This document shows, in pieces, positions 1-13,720 of a stretch of 64,000 bases of DNA. The position numbers were made by a program, and so were the translations under genes. Each line of letters starts with the position of its first letter. Position 1 is the first letter of the stretch. The notes beneath the pieces were generated by a model. The model did no database searches, was not told the origin of the DNA, and saw only the letters and a program-made list of their open reading frames with translations. Source of the DNA: Ptiloglossa arizonensis (lineage: Eukaryota; Arthropoda; Insecta; Hymenoptera; Colletidae). The stretch lies in NCBI RefSeq assembly GCF_051014685.1, contig NC_135056.1, positions 3,658,001-3,722,000 on the forward strand. Reading direction: 5' to 3'.

Positions 1-602
1 TAAACACGATGTCCATCCGATTCACTAATTTTGGACATTTTTCTTCAATTGCTGCCTTTAATTCGTCTAATTGCAAGTAATACTTTTCCAAATTTATTGT
101 CTGATTGTTTAATAGAAACTCATAATATAGGATTCCTTTCAAGTCCTACTAGACACGAACCATGACGTTCTTTGGGTAAAGACCAGCTTCTAAGATTATT
201 AAAGGTGTTTCATTTTGCTTTCCCCAGAATTTTTTCCACTCAACAATATTATAAATAATTCATTTTTCATCTCTCATTAGTACTTGCTTCAAAAAAATTG
301 TCTCCCTGTTGCGTTTATGAAGCGAGTGGCAAATGATGGAAATGTGGTCCATCAACCTTTTTTCTGTTAAATTGTTGGGAACCCATACCTCAAAACGGTT
401 TACATATCCAAGCTTCATAAAATGCTCGCAGATAGTGCATTTTGATATTTTTAACATTTCTACCAATTCACATGTCATATAGCATAGATTACTTTTGATT
501 AATGATTTGATCTGATCTTCATCAGTAGTGGCGTCATTTTGAAATTTCTCATGCCTAAACAAGACTTGTGGTCATCATAAGATATTCCTCTCAAAATAGA
601 GT
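1..602 (-). pseudogene. Decayed mariner transposase, truncated by the left window edge
   Basis: Minus-strand translation of 260-562 gives the mariner helix-turn-helix segment, with stretches such as TTDEDQIKSLIKSNLCYMTC, then FEVWVPNNLTEKRLMDHIS, and finally LKQVLMRDEK where live copies have GDEKW. Further left in other frames follow GKQNETPLIILEAGLYPKNV and NQTINLEKYYLQLDELKAAI, typical of the mid-part of DD34D mariner transposases. Frameshifts and stops separate these blocks, so it is dead. The N-terminus is poorly preserved and no terminal inverted repeat was found on the right. The catalytic C-terminus would lie outside the window. The element lies in the second intron of the CLASRP gene, in the same orientation. 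Confidence 0.85.
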
Positions 603-1802
603 AAGTTCTATTTGAATTCTTTTTTTTAATTACATAGAGTTTAAAAGATAATTGCACATATGAATTAAAATAGAACACCTTGTACAAGTGTAATATCAAT
701 ATTTCTGAAAACTAAAAGTTTATGGTAGTACTATTTATTATAAATTTTAGAATTTTAGGAGCTTTTCTGACTCTCTCCATTATTATAGTAGATACGTAAT
801 ATATGTTTGAACCATAAAAACATAATACAGGGTATACAGAAGCATAAAAAAGTATGAGTACTAACCATTGACAACATAGGTATATGATACTCATTTTGAA
901 TATTTTTTATAGTATGTGTATACTAATAAAATCAATTTGCTTTAAAAATATAATCAGACCACTAATTTTATTTTCCGATTGTAAAAATGTAATATTTTAT
1001 TGGTTTTATGGTTTCAGAAATGTTTACATTGAACTGTTTGTTTTCTTCAAAGAAATATTTACTAATTATGGAAACCACCACTTAAAAGTGGTGCAAATAC
1101 TGCTAAAAATAAACAAGAACAATTTAAAAAATTTTGAAGAGTTGGAACTTGAAAAAAATTAACGATCATAATACGTGTCTCTATCATTCAAATAATACTT
1201 TCCTAAATAATTTGTCACATTACTAAAACTGATGCTCATTAATTTTTGCTATTTCTAAAAGAACGTTACCAACGTCCATATCAACCAAGACTTCTTTTTC
1301 TTCTGGCAGATGTCTTGGTTAGTGCAGAAGCTGGTGGCTTTCTCTTGAAAATGATAAGAATTAATGAATTTCATTTACTCATTATGTTATTAGTAGCTTG
1401 AGATTTTTAATAATATTATAGAAATACATTACAGTATATTATAAGTATTACAATATTCTATTTTAAAATATCAAGTTTTTATCAAATGTGTTCGAATACT
1501 AAATAGCAGAATTTAGTCATTTTTTATATAAGATAGTTTATTTCATATAACTAATATCGTTTGTTTATATATATATAAAAGTAAAAATAAACACAATTAC
1601 ATGTATTTTTATGATTTTAATATGTATCAACATTCTTATGCTCTATTCATGAAAGAGAGTAAAATGTAATTTAGAATTTTCATTTATTTACACATGAAGT
1701 AAATTGATTTATTATTTTAATATATTTAAGTGAAAAATAAAAATTTTAATTTACAAACAGTAATATTAACATTAACATTCTATTAAATACATTTTAACTC
1801 AC
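603..1802. other. CLASRP intron sequence, mostly featureless
   Basis: AT-rich sequence between the mariner relic and the second CLASRP exon. No CLASRP third exon (expected to start with a codon-completing G and then MPWQG-like sequence) is visible, so it must lie left of the window. The only stretch with a coding look is 1237-1345 on the minus strand, reported as a finding. Nothing else recognised. Confidence 0.5.
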
Positions 1803-1900
1803 ATATTTGCAGGACTATCACCAGCTGTAGCTATCGCTGGATCTAAATGTATTTTGCAAGGCCTGCCATGAAGCTGCAGGAATTGGGTAGGGTCTGATTT
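1803..1900 (-). CDS. CLASRP: CLASRP, second coding exon
   Basis: Exon of 98 nt on the minus strand, bounded by a polypyrimidine/AG acceptor (ends at 1901) and a GTGAGT donor (first intron base 1802). It enters in phase 0 and leaves in phase 2, the last codon being AT plus G from the next exon. The product reads KSDPTQFLQLHGRPCKIHLD followed by PAIATAGDSPAN, which continues directly from exon 1 and matches the strongly conserved N-terminus of CLASRP (also known as SFRS16/SWAP2). CLASRP is a nuclear SR-related protein that binds CLK kinases and influences alternative splicing. The rest of the protein lies outside the window. Confidence 0.9.
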
Positions 1901-2242
1901 CTAAAAAAAATATTATGTATATGTATATAGCAAATGAATATATATGATTTTATATAAGATACATTTATTCATACTAATAAATTTATTATGAATACAATGT
2001 CAGACAAAATAATAGATTAATTTACACCTAATCTAATGCAATTTATGTTTTCCACGTTTTATTACCTTCAAATAAATGTTACTGAATATGTGATTTATAA
2101 AAAGAGTTAAAGATTAAGATTTTGAGGTTACTAAGCAAAAGAAAGGTACGTTACATTTCACTTCATATTAGAAAAATATTAACATTAACTTTGTAATTGT
2201 AATATAAATAATATATAAATATTGTTTTATTTGATTGCTTAC

Positions 2243-2341
2243 AATTTTTTCATAATAATCTCGGCGACGTTCGGCTCGACGACGATAATCTACTAACATT
2301 CCACGAATTTTCTTTTCCTGTTTTCGCGCTTCATGCCACAT
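2243..2341 (-). CDS. CLASRP: CLASRP, first coding exon
   Basis: Thirty-three codons beginning MWHEARKQEKKIRGMLVDY and ending RRRAERRRDYYEKI, then a GTAAGC donor (first intron base 2242) in phase 0. This is the conserved start of CLASRP, rich in Arg/Lys/Glu. The ATG at 2341-2339 is chosen because the family begins at MWHEA. The reading frame stays open upstream for about 15 codons with another ATG, but those residues do not look conserved. Intron 1 (1901-2242) is 342 nt. The 5' untranslated region and promoter should lie rightward of 2341. Confidence 0.9.
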
Positions 2342-2700
2342 TCTACCACCTGTTTTTTTTACGGAAAAGCTCATTTTACATGTCAAATGATTTGCAGATC
2401 ACTAATTTAGCAAGGAACTTCCATGTAGTTAACAATTCTACATAAAAAAACCAAAAAATTGTTAATTAATAGACTTTTCTTCCATGAGGTAGACATATTG
2501 CATTTTATCATAAGCGTGACCCCGTTGTAACTAGAAAATTCAATTCCATGACACGATACTGTATTTAACTTAAAGTACTACATGATGTTGCAATATCACG
2601 TGACTACAACAGAATCTTATTGGTCCTCACGTCTTTAACTAAGAGAGGACCGATTTAATCTAATAACGCGAATAATTTACGATACTCATGAAGGGGCTTA
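2342..2700 (-). promoter_or_regulatory. Probable CLASRP 5' UTR and promoter region
   Basis: Placed by position only: it lies just upstream of the CLASRP start codon. No clear TATA box or initiator can be assigned. A 7-bp inverted repeat (GGTCCTC ... GAGGACC) sits near 2633-2652. No divergent gene is seen on the plus strand. Confidence 0.3.
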
Positions 2701-5700
2701 AGCAAATAATTAGTAGAGTCTTTAAGAGTGTATAAATTTAGATATTACGTTTAGATATTAAATTTAGAGACTTTATACATTACATATTTTAAAATCGTTG
2801 TAATCGTAGTAGCTTCGATGTAAAACTGCATTTACACGGCACCCAATTTCGGTAGCTATAACATTGGTGTTATAATCTGGTGTAGATTGAATTGTGTAAA
2901 CATAGTCAATGACTACAGGTTTATCGTTTAAAAAGAAAATCACCAGCGCCGATACCAACAAATCCTTCTGTACGATAAGTGTCTTAATTCCGACATTGGT
3001 GACTTTCTCCTAGAAGGATAGGAAGCAGAAGAAATTCACCATTTTGACCTAAAGGTGAAAGTCACTCTAGAATGATTTCAGGTTAACATTTTTCCTTTCC
3101 TTTCTATATGTAGCTTTCGCGTACATTAGAAGTATAGATACGTAGCATTATGAGTAGAATTACTATTAGTACTAATCTAGAAAAGCTGCCCGACCATGGA
3201 CTTGAAGGACCCTATATGATGCCATGGGTGTGTCCCAAAGTAGGAGTGCCTAGCGTTAACATCAGTGAATTTTTATGCATTGTCAAGAGTTCTTGAATTC
3301 AGAGTTTGGAACATTAGAAGCAATTAAGAATATATTCAAAGTGTTAATCAAATACATGTTAAATTGTATTAATTTTTTCATTATTAGAAATTTATCGAAT
3401 TAGTGATAGTATTTGAACAGGAACGAAATCATTCTGTTCCTTAATAGCTATCATTTGATTAAAAAGCTACGCCAATGACGCAATATTTTCGCTCACTCGG
3501 TCTCGCTACGAGCGGCAACGAATTACGGGTTGAGCATCGATGTAAACAACTTGTGCCTTCTTTTCACATACGAATAATAGCTGACCAGAAACTGATTAAT
3601 CTTTGTCTGAAACATTTTTGTATTAGATTATTAGAAGTGCCTGAAAAATCGTGGCGACAGTTATGTGCCGCACATTGTATATAACTTCTTTTAAAATAAA
3701 TGAAAATTCAGTTTTATTTATTTCTAAATTAAATTTTTATTAAATTATTTTTGTTCTTGAAAAGAATTTTATTTATTTCTACTGGTAATTATATAATCAA
3801 TGCTTTCCTAGTATATTGTAAAAAACGAGGAAAAATTATTGCCCTGTATTAGATATACATAACTATTGTATAATAGTGATACGTTGCATCTACATATGTC
3901 AATGGGGCTCTGCCTGCCGCTTGTTTCTTATTATCTCTCTTTATCTCGTTATTTTCTTCGTTATTCAATAGAATTGAATGTGTGTGTGAAAATACGTGAA
4001 TCCCTTCCACTTTTCTCGCATTCCTGCTACAGGACTTCAAGTCAGCGATAAACCTTGATACATTGTATTGTTGTTCGCGAAAGCATGGTTTGCTGCCGGC
4101 CGATTTTGTTTATGCCTGAGAATTTAAAAAAAATGTCCATTCGGGCAACTATTGAACCGCATTAACTTAGAGTTTAGTTATTTTGGAAGGTTAAAGTTTC
4201 TCCATAATGCAATCAGTGGTATAATGCTATAAATGGTTGTGGATCAATCGTGTAGTGTCCGCGAGAACTATGTATGAAGAATAAATAACCCTGAGTCTAG
4301 TAATGTTCTTATCAATTAGCTAAAATCTATTTGAGCCGATGTACACTGAGGTCAATGATTCTTGCTGAGAAAGGGCAGTCGAATCATAAGTGTACGAATA
4401 CTTTTTTTGCTCACAAATTCTTGTATTTCTTGCATTACTGTTACGCACATTATCTCTATACATAGTAGACTATTAATCGAAATAGTTTTTGTTTGTGTAA
4501 CTCTTGATTATATAAAGTTATTGTGAAAAAACTAGGTGTACGAATACTTGTTTGACCCATCATAGCTATGACCATTCAATCTCGAGATATTTGTAACTGG
4601 AGATTGAAGTTACTTTCGAGATACAATTGAAACTTACTTAGACTTGCTTAGAGATACAATTCTCTAAAGATTGACACAGTACACGTAAACATTAACTGTT
4701 TATATTATTAAAAGGGATAAACCAGCAAACGCTTTCTTAGAGTCAATTTCATCTTGCAATTAATCTTTCTTGAACTTCTGACAAATCTAAATCAATAAAA
4801 TGCGTTTCTTAGTACAAGAAAAAATAAATATTATGTTCACTTATGGTGAAAGCTATCAATTGTTTGCGAAAAACATTACGTTTATATAAAGAGAATTTTC
4901 CAAATCGCGTATATGCTTCATTGCACATAACGTCATAAATCTGTTTCGAAAAACAGGTAATGTGGTTATTACAAAATGTCATAGAGTGAAGACTGTTGTG
5001 AATGAAAAAAATAACATTACTGTAGTAGCTGCAGTTTTTCAAAATACATACATATATGACTACTTGGCAATTATAGAACGCATTCTGTGGTATTAGTAAA
5101 ACGAGTATTTTGTATATTTGTAAATTGTAAAAATTTCGTTCATACCATTTGAGTTTACATCAAGAGCTGCACAGGATTCATTTCCTTTGTTGTGTTCAAT
5201 TTCGCCAAGAAGGAAAAAATCAATTTGCTAACGATAGATCATTTTTTATGAAGGTCTTGTTTAGAAACAGAGCTTTTTTTACAAACTATGGACAAGTAAA
5301 TTTTCATAACTTGCATTATTGGTTTATCGAAAAACTACAATAAGAGAAAGTGATAGACAGAGATGCTGGTTAGTGAACGTCTTATGTGGAATTCTATCAT
5401 CCAGAGTCATAGGTCTTTATTTTATAGAAGATACACTCAAGAATAGAACAAACATGGGCAACATTTCTTTGATGTGAGCTGGCGCACTTTTTATTTTATA
5501 CCATATATTTGGTACCATGCACGTGTACCTTGCATATTACGTAAGGTGTAGAAGTGCATTATTGGGTAACATCAGATCAGAAGACGACGAACTGTAGAAT
5601 GGCCAGTTCAATCTCCGGAACCTACTTGACTTGATTTTTGTCCGTAGAGTAAAATAAAATGTAGTTTATTAGATATAGACATTGGAAGGCATGAAATCAA

Positions 5701-7566
5701 GAATCATAGCTGCATTGTATATTAATAACATTGTAGAAAATAGAAATTGTCTATGAAGATACGATTAAAGGGTTTCAGTTATGAAATGGAATGCAAAAGT
5801 AAGTGTCAAAAATGCTACCAATAAGACTTCATGTTGTTTTAATCTTTAAGAAACTTTAATTTTCAGATGTAAATATCTCGAGTAATTATTCACTTGAATA
5901 GTCGTAGCTATATGGTTTATAAAGTCGTTGGAATTGTTTTGTTATTCATTATAAAAATGTAAAAAAAGAAGATGTAGGATTATATTTAAAAAAATATCAT
6001 TGATCTTGAAATCTCATCCTGACAAAGTTTTTTGTTCAATAATTAATAAAGAAGATATTTAAGTGATCCTATTTAGCCAGACCACCCTGTATATTACATC
6101 ACCGAGGAAAAAAGTGGTGGAGTAAAATCTTTAACGTTGAAGCAAAACTTTAATGTTTATTATCTTGAAAACTATTTACACTATGAAGCTAAAGTTATAT
6201 ACAAATTATAATAGTATTTTTAAACTAACAGTAAATGTTGCGTGATCCAAAAAGAATTAGTTAGTATGGTATCAAATCTTGAGTAACTTGATGCAGAATT
6301 TCTTACCTGTTTATTGTGTTCATCTTTTGGGTTTTAAGGTAAAAATTATAATACTCATTTAGTTATAGTTATCTTTTTATTTACACTCAGCAATAAATCC
6401 AGAATGTTCTGAATTAAACATGGTTACACTTTGATATCGTGATGGACATCCTTACACCGATCAGTAACTCCTTTAAAGTGTGGTTAATAATATTAACTTA
6501 ATACTCCATTGGTATGAAACTTAGTTTAACTAGAAAATAAACACAAGAGATTCATATGAATTTCGCCTTTATTTCATATAAAGAGAAACTTGTTGTGTAT
6601 AAATCTATTTCATACAGATCGCGCTATTAACAATTTATTATGACGTGAAAAATTGGAAAAGATGTATTTCATTATAATGCATTTGGAATTCTATATTTTT
6701 TAGTATGAGTTTATACTGAAATAATGGGGTGTTGTACAGTACAATGCCATAGGTTTAGGAATCTTTAAAAAAAAAACGATATCATAAACACATTCCGCTA
6801 TAATCAATATTGTACATTAAACAGTAAACATTTGTTTCTCTAAATTCAATAAATTAATATTAAAATTCAATTCGATAAATAATCGTCATTTATAGTCCAT
6901 TCACTGCTAACAATAAGAGTCGGTCAAAACATATATCCGGAATATTCTGAGAAATAATTCATAAATCTGGAAGGCATGAATTGGAATACTTGCAAGAAGA
7001 ATTTTTACATTCATTGTCAAAAATTAAAAATTGTAAGTTATGTAAATATGATCGTTAGCAAATTGATTATCAATATATCAATTTTATATACAAGGTGCAC
7101 AATTCTACTACAGTAGAATTTAGCGAAAATACGAAGCATAAATAAGATCCTATGATTCTTTATAACACAAATGCGCACGTAATGTTTACAGGTTGGATCT
7201 ATTTCTCTGGTAATTTTATAAAATATTAAAGAAAATACAATAATCCCCATTTATATGTCATTCACTTAGAAGAAACAGGTCTGCCACAGTTTACTCAGGA
7301 TGAGCAAATTTTTGATAAGTGATTCTTATTGCACATTAAATCGAATTTTATTCACCACTGAAAATTAAAATTTGTATACTTATTAATATACTAGATTAAA
7401 ATAAGTCTAAGTACAATCACATTCTGACTAAATCTGGTACTATAAGAATAATGAAATATTTGAATGTATCAAGTATTCAAATTATATTAATCAAATATTA
7501 GGATTCTGTAAATGTCCTAATATTTAAAAATAGAAAAATACGACAAATAGACTCAGCTTTAATTTA

Positions 7567-7690
7567 GACTATTTTTAATTGTATGTTATTTGAATCACTT
7601 TTGAAGAACTTTCACTTATTTCCAAATATAGTCGGAATAAGGTCGTGTATGGACTCATTTTCATCGGGTACACCTCGTCAAGTTAGTAAT
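7567..7690 (+). repeat. Dispersed repeat, copy 1
   Basis: Shares an ordered series of blocks with 18851-18978: TATTTGAATCA, then a GGAATAAGG/AAATAAGG block, then TTATTTTCATCG or ACTCATTTTCATCG, with similar spacing. A weaker partial match lies near 61224-61250. No terminal repeats or coding capacity were recognised, so the class is unknown. Confidence 0.4.
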
Positions 7691-10600
7691 AATATTTTCA
7701 TGAAGATATGATAAATATTAAAGAAACGTTACCTTTCTTGAGTGTATTTAAACGAGCGGACCCGTTTTGCCACATAAGCGAGGATTACTATATCTTTTTA
7801 TCCTATATAATTAGAGTGACCATACGTCCTGATTTGCCCGGAACAATTCGAGCTTATGCTTCCATCCAGTTTAGCATTTGTTTTAGTTTTTAATGTTCAG
7901 TGGTTTTTAATGGGCCATTATTTTTAATAGTTGCATTAATGTTAATCGAGGAGCTTTTGATACACTTCTACTTTGTACTTTCAGCTTCTGCTATGGTCTC
8001 GTTTATCAGACTTAACCATTTTAAGATATAGTTAAATCTGAAAGACGATCAACGTTTACTATGTTCTTTATTTTGAAATGTAATAATTGTGTATTGAAAT
8101 ATATTGGCTTGTCAGAATAATGGTTTGATGACGCTTCTGTTTTTGATTGAATAAATGTAATCTTTTGATGAAACATTTAAACGAACCGTAACTAGAAACA
8201 ACTTTTCTAACGAATTCTATCTTGTAAAAATATTCGTTGATTGAAGCTATTATGAATTAAAGTCAGAGAGCCAAAGCCTATGAAAATATTTGGATTTAAA
8301 AGTTTGCACAATTCATTACGAAGGAATTGTAATTGAGAATATTCTCTAGTTAGTAACGTTTGTTTTGATTTCGCTGTGTAAAGAGCCAATTAAAGGGGTC
8401 AATATTATCAAATTATTAAAAGCAACTTTGAAGAATATTATTGGCAATGTAGTATAAAAATGATAAATAATAAAGAATTATGTTGACAGAAAAACATGTT
8501 TTAAAAAGATATCAGCAATAGAGTGTTAGAGACGGATACATTTAAAAAAATGATTGAAGTATGTACACAAGTATGTGTCTACATACCATACCAAGAATAA
8601 TTATTTTATATATGTTATCATATAATGTTCAGATAATATACAGAAGTTTGTTTATTTCATTTTAATATACACGGGCATACATTATTTTTCATTTTTCTTT
8701 AGAAAGAATTTTATTTTCGGAAATAGTTTCAATAGAATTACTTTATAGGTCTATCAATGTAAAAAAGAAATAAATATTTCAAAAAGTCATTTAACTCTAA
8801 ATATTTTTTGCGCCCCCTTTCATTATCAAAAGTGTCCCACTTTGGACGATAAATTGTATGGCTACCCTATCTATAAGAAAATAAAAATAATGTATTATTA
8901 CGTTAAAAAAAAAAACATCGGTGACCTTGAAATCTCGAAAAAAGAAGAAAAATGACTTTAGAGAACATTTCTTTTCTACCACGATATTTGCAGTTATCCC
9001 TTTGAACAATTCAATTTTATCTGAATAAGTTTTCGTATATTCATATGCCACAAAGATGTTTAGATATTATTTAAATGGTGTACCCTGCATATCAGATCAT
9101 TCCATAAATAATGTCATTTTTATATGCAATTTTGAGACAGTAAAAAACAGAACATACTATATTTATCAATCAATAATATGTCGATTCTTTACAATTAAAT
9201 TTCATTTTTTGATTGATTTTTGATCCCTGATTTGAAAAATTATTGCATTTTGATTTAAAATGTCAAATGATTGTTCCTTTCAAATTATCTTCATAGTCAT
9301 ACTGATTATTTTTACTTTTGAAAAATTGTATAACAATTGGAATAAATGAAACTTTATAGATGTTAAGCTTAGAAGGAATAACCTTTTTAATTAATTAATG
9401 TTGAATGTTGTAATAAACATTAAATGTAAATTTATAATGTTACAATTTGATTTTATACTACAAAATTAATTATTTCTATTTTGTTTAATTAAGTGCAAAA
9501 TATTATAAAATTCGCGAGTAATACATTGCTTTCTTGTTTGGATTGTCACATAGTACTTGTCTTTTTTAATAAGGTAATTTAAAAATTGTCAAGTACTTTA
9601 GTTTACTATTAGTACAATATAAATATTTATTTGGTGAATATAATTCACTTGGAGTTTATTTGGAAAATTTATCTATTTACTTTTCTACTCTTAAACATGA
9701 TTTGATGTCACTTACAATTAGGGCTGCAAATTCCTTATTCTCAAAGTCTATTCTATCTAAACCTGATTTTCCCATTTTGATTAGTGCTGGAGATTGAAAT
9801 TACTCTTAAGGAACTTTAAAAATCGTATTATATACCTAAATAATACCTAAAAAATGTTATCGGCAGTAATCGTGACATTGTTTCCATTTTAAATTTATAA
9901 ATCATGGAATGCTGTAAATAAATTTCATTAACAATAATTTTACTAATATTTTACCGATCAAGCTTATTATTAGTACACACCAGCGACTTTACAAAGACTT
10001 TTAGTACGAATAACATACGTTTGTTTATGTATGCGAAATAAAAAACGGTATTATCTTTGGAATGACCTGATATACAAATTTATAAATTGCTTGTAACATA
10101 ATATTAATAGTCATATTACATTCCAGATGATTTAATTTAACGTATCGGTGGCTTCGCTATTAAAATTTTTCGATCGAATTAATGAATTGAGTAAATAATA
10201 TAATACACGTTATTTATGTTTACAAATATCGAGGGATAAGCATAAAAAACATACTTTTTGTCAAATAGAAATTAAATCACACTTAAAAAGCATTAAGTAT
10301 TAAATAATATCAAACTAGCAATGTATAATGATGTCTTATCAAGATACACTAAAACGTATAAAACGTATAATTAAATAACTATTGACATATATACTGTAAT
10401 TATGGAAATTTTTTAAAAATATTTCTTAATATGTCGTACTATGTTATCGTGTTTAAACGCTATAATTAGCTTCTCTAAGTTTCTAAACAAATTCCGTTAA
10501 TAACCAAGTTAATTTAATTACAATGTGTGTAATTCAAATCACAAATATTGCACAGCTTGACCTATTATCAGTATTTCTTACTGGTGAATAATTACAGTTA

Positions 10601-11539
10601 TAAGTGATTATGACACATGTAAATTACCAATTGTATGTGTAATACGCTTACAAGCTGCTGCCACGTGTCTACATATAGAGAGAACAATTAAAAATTAACA
10701 TTAACAAATCAACGAAATGGACAATGTGAACATTTATCGTTCAAAAGCCATTATTTATGTGATGACATCAATGCAAAATACCATCTTTAATGCCAAATTT
10801 TTGTTTGAAATTATAAATAATACGCACTTGAAATTGATCACAATAACAAAATAAGTGGCCCAAATATCATTTACCGATGGTTTCAACTTTTTCAAACAAA
10901 GAAGAGTTGAGTTATTATATAAATTTCCATTATTGAAAAAGTTAAAGTTGTCAAAAAAAAATCGAAGTACAAATGAATTTTGAGACGGCAAAGTGGTTAT
11001 TAAATTCGTCGTATATTAAAATTCGACTTATTTTCAAATCATATATGCTTTAAATTTACTAATTTTCTTCTTGTGTCGAATTTGATAACCTCTGTGTTAC
11101 AGAACTTCTCAAAAACTCGTGTAGTTTATCGTATTGAATCGTTACATCGAATGGTCTTTATGTTCTTAATTTTATATCTAAAGTTATATTATATTGCAAT
11201 TGACATTCGTTTATTTATTCAATACGTAATTAAATAGTTCATTGTCCTTCGAAACGAGATAATATCAAGACATTTTTGCACGGATACCACTCTAATTTCT
11301 TAGAGTCGTTCCTGCTTTCAGAGAGATTGTTGTCCTTCGAGAAACAGTCCTGCATAAGACTTCATTCGAGGTCAATTAAATTTTTGTTCTCTGACATACG
11401 TTTCTTCCTCGATTTGATTAGAATAACGTTCGTACGATCGACAATTAAAATACTTTTAGTATCGAAAGGACGTTACACTCTAGCTTGATACAAACATCAC
11501 TATAACTACCTTTATTATTTTTATACAGGTGTGGGTGGA

Positions 11540-11554
11540 GGGGGGGGGGGGGGG
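11540..11554 (+). repeat. Poly-G tract (15 G)
   Basis: A run of 15 G preceded by GTGGGTGGA, in an otherwise AT-rich region. With the adjacent GGG it could form a G-quadruplex. It is one of three long G runs in the window, all on the plus strand. Confidence 0.9.
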
Positions 11555-13216
11555 CGTTGCGCACGTTATTTATATATAATCGCCCTAATTCGTCTAATTT
11601 AGAACGGATGTAGAATCAATTTGAAAAGACAAATGTAATCTCTGCCGGAAACTAAGCGAATTGCAGCCTCCAAAAAAGTTTAGAAGTTTAGAACAGCGTA
11701 GGCACTTTCAGGAAAACGTGTGAGATTTAAAGATGCAAGAGCAACAAAGATCGCTTATTGGTCTAAAAAATTTTTCTCTCCAAAATGTTACCCAATATGT
11801 TGATCTCTCTTTATTGTTCTTGCTTTATAAGAAGCAACGTCCGTTACCACGAATTTCAAGAAATTTGATTACTGCAGCAAAGGGAAATTTTACTACTTCA
11901 AAGATTTGTAATATGTTTTTGACTTTATAAATTTAAATTCGTTCTCGTATGTCTTCATTGATCAATTTATGCCGAAATTTTTAATTTGCATTACTTTCAC
12001 GAATCGAACTACTTAGAAACGTTACTACATATTAAATTCCGAAGAATTTTTGTATAATCGTTGCTAGAATGAATTTATTAGCAATTTAAATTGCTTTCAA
12101 GGATAGAATTAAAAATTTATTAGTGCGTTGAACGACGTTCAGATTCTTATTCATTTCTTGTGTTTTCTACTAAACCGAGAACATAAATTTTTGAACTCAT
12201 TTGAATAAGATATATATGTACGTGCATTTGTATCCTAAATAAATGTATAATTTTAGGATTTATTTGATTTTACTGGTCAATGAAAAAAATACAGTTTTCA
12301 AGTGTTGTGCACACAGATATCATTCTGCTTCTTTTAATGTTTCATTTGCAACATATTTTTCACGCACGTTCGTGTGAAATTTCATCGACAATGAACTGTA
12401 AATTTGAGTTATTTTTATCGCATTATACGACAAGTAAAGCGATTGCTAGGGCAGTTATTAAAGAAAATTATAAATACACGAAACAAAGAAATACGAAGTG
12501 ATAAATTATAGCGAAATATTTCGTTTCTATCAGAAAATACTTTACAAGCTACCTCTTTACAAAGATTTTTGCTTCACTATGTTTATATTTTCGTAGCCAC
12601 CATCGCATATTTAGATATTTCAGTTAATTTAAGTTCAAGTATGTGGGTGTGATGTAAATGTAGTGAATATAAAATTTGCAACCGTACATAATATTCGGTC
12701 TAAAATAATTATTAAGTACAATAATCGAAGATGCATTGGAGAGAACTCAAATTTGTAAGTGGCTGAAACGAAGATACTACCCAAACACACCATTGTACTT
12801 TAAATATAATTTATTTCCAAATACCTTGTCAAACATTGGCAATGTCATACAAATATACTTTCCAGTGTTTGTGTTTCCAAACTTTCATAAATGATAAGAT
12901 ATATTAATACACGTGAAAAATATACGACCCCATTTAAAAAGGAAGCGTTTACCTTGCAGATGCATTATATAGAAAAAATATAACCATAGAAAGATAGATT
13001 TCGCTAAATAATTCAACATTTTTCTTTATATTAACATACATTTTGTTTTATTTTCAAATGTACCAATAACATTCTGAAGCATATGGTATGATTGAATTCC
13101 TCTTACGTTAGAAAAATATTAATTCCGTCCAACGAAATTTAAGTGACCTTGGAATTTCAATAGTAATGATTTTTATAAAGATTTCATTACAGGTAATTAC
13201 CTCATTGAATGAAATA

Positions 13217-13718
13217 CAGTCAAACCCGATTATAACGAACACCAGGAGATTTACAAAATTTCCTTTTTATAACCATGACTCACTCTATGAATAATCAGTT
13301 AAATACTTCTTATTTTTCTTAATTTTTGACATCTTGTTAAAAGGATACATTCAAGAAATAAAATAAATATGAAAAAGGAAAATATAATGTGATTGCATAA
13401 CTAAATATTATTTACCTTAATGTACTTGTAAGAAATACGATACACTTAATATTAAACACAATTTATTAAATCGTAATTTAAGAATCATACATTTACAAGC
13501 AGTATTTATTAATAATAATTTCAATTAGAATTTTTATAATGAATCTTTAAACTGATGTCTGTTTTAAAAATTTTATTTTGATATTTCTCAAATTTTTAAA
13601 ATTTGTACTATATATCCGTGTAATACCTAAGTTCGCTATAAAAGTGAACAATTGTATGGGAATACGTGTAAATTAAAATCTATACAATGTTCATGTTCTT
13701 TGTAACTGTGTTCGACTG
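13217..13718. mobile_element. Pogo-type MITE with TA duplication
   Basis: About 502 bp bounded by inverted repeats. The left end reads CAGTCAAACCCGATTATAAC from 13217; the complement of the right end, read inward from 13718, is CAGTCGAACACAGTTACAAA. Similarity continues over about 24 bp with GAAC. Both ends are flanked by TA (13215-13216 and 13719-13720), the target duplication of Tc1/mariner/pogo elements. No transposase remnant is readable inside, so it is best called a non-autonomous element. The CAG-start ends and AACCCGATTATAACGAAC-like motif are typical of pogo-like families. Confidence 0.75.
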
Positions 13719-13720
13719 TA

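Larger units (their letters stand above)
2701..13216. other. AT-rich intergenic region without recognised genes
   Basis: Between CLASRP and the end of FRMD5. All reading frames are short, AT-biased and resemble no protein I know. Fragments of dispersed repeats occur, for example a CTTGAAATCTC-type motif near 6005, 8925 and 13145, a CACCCTGTAT-type motif near 6085, and a copy of a longer repeat at 7567-7690. A run of 15 G lies at 11540-11554. Confidence 0.5.

Noticed and set aside
2773..2961. 62-codon minus-strand frame with a fairly even amino-acid composition
   Set aside because: No ATG with context, no splice partner and no recognised motif; kept as intergenic.
12280..12501. 73-codon frame with a hydrophobic, signal-peptide-like start
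   Set aside because: Composition equals the AT-rich background; no homologue known, no splice or promoter context.
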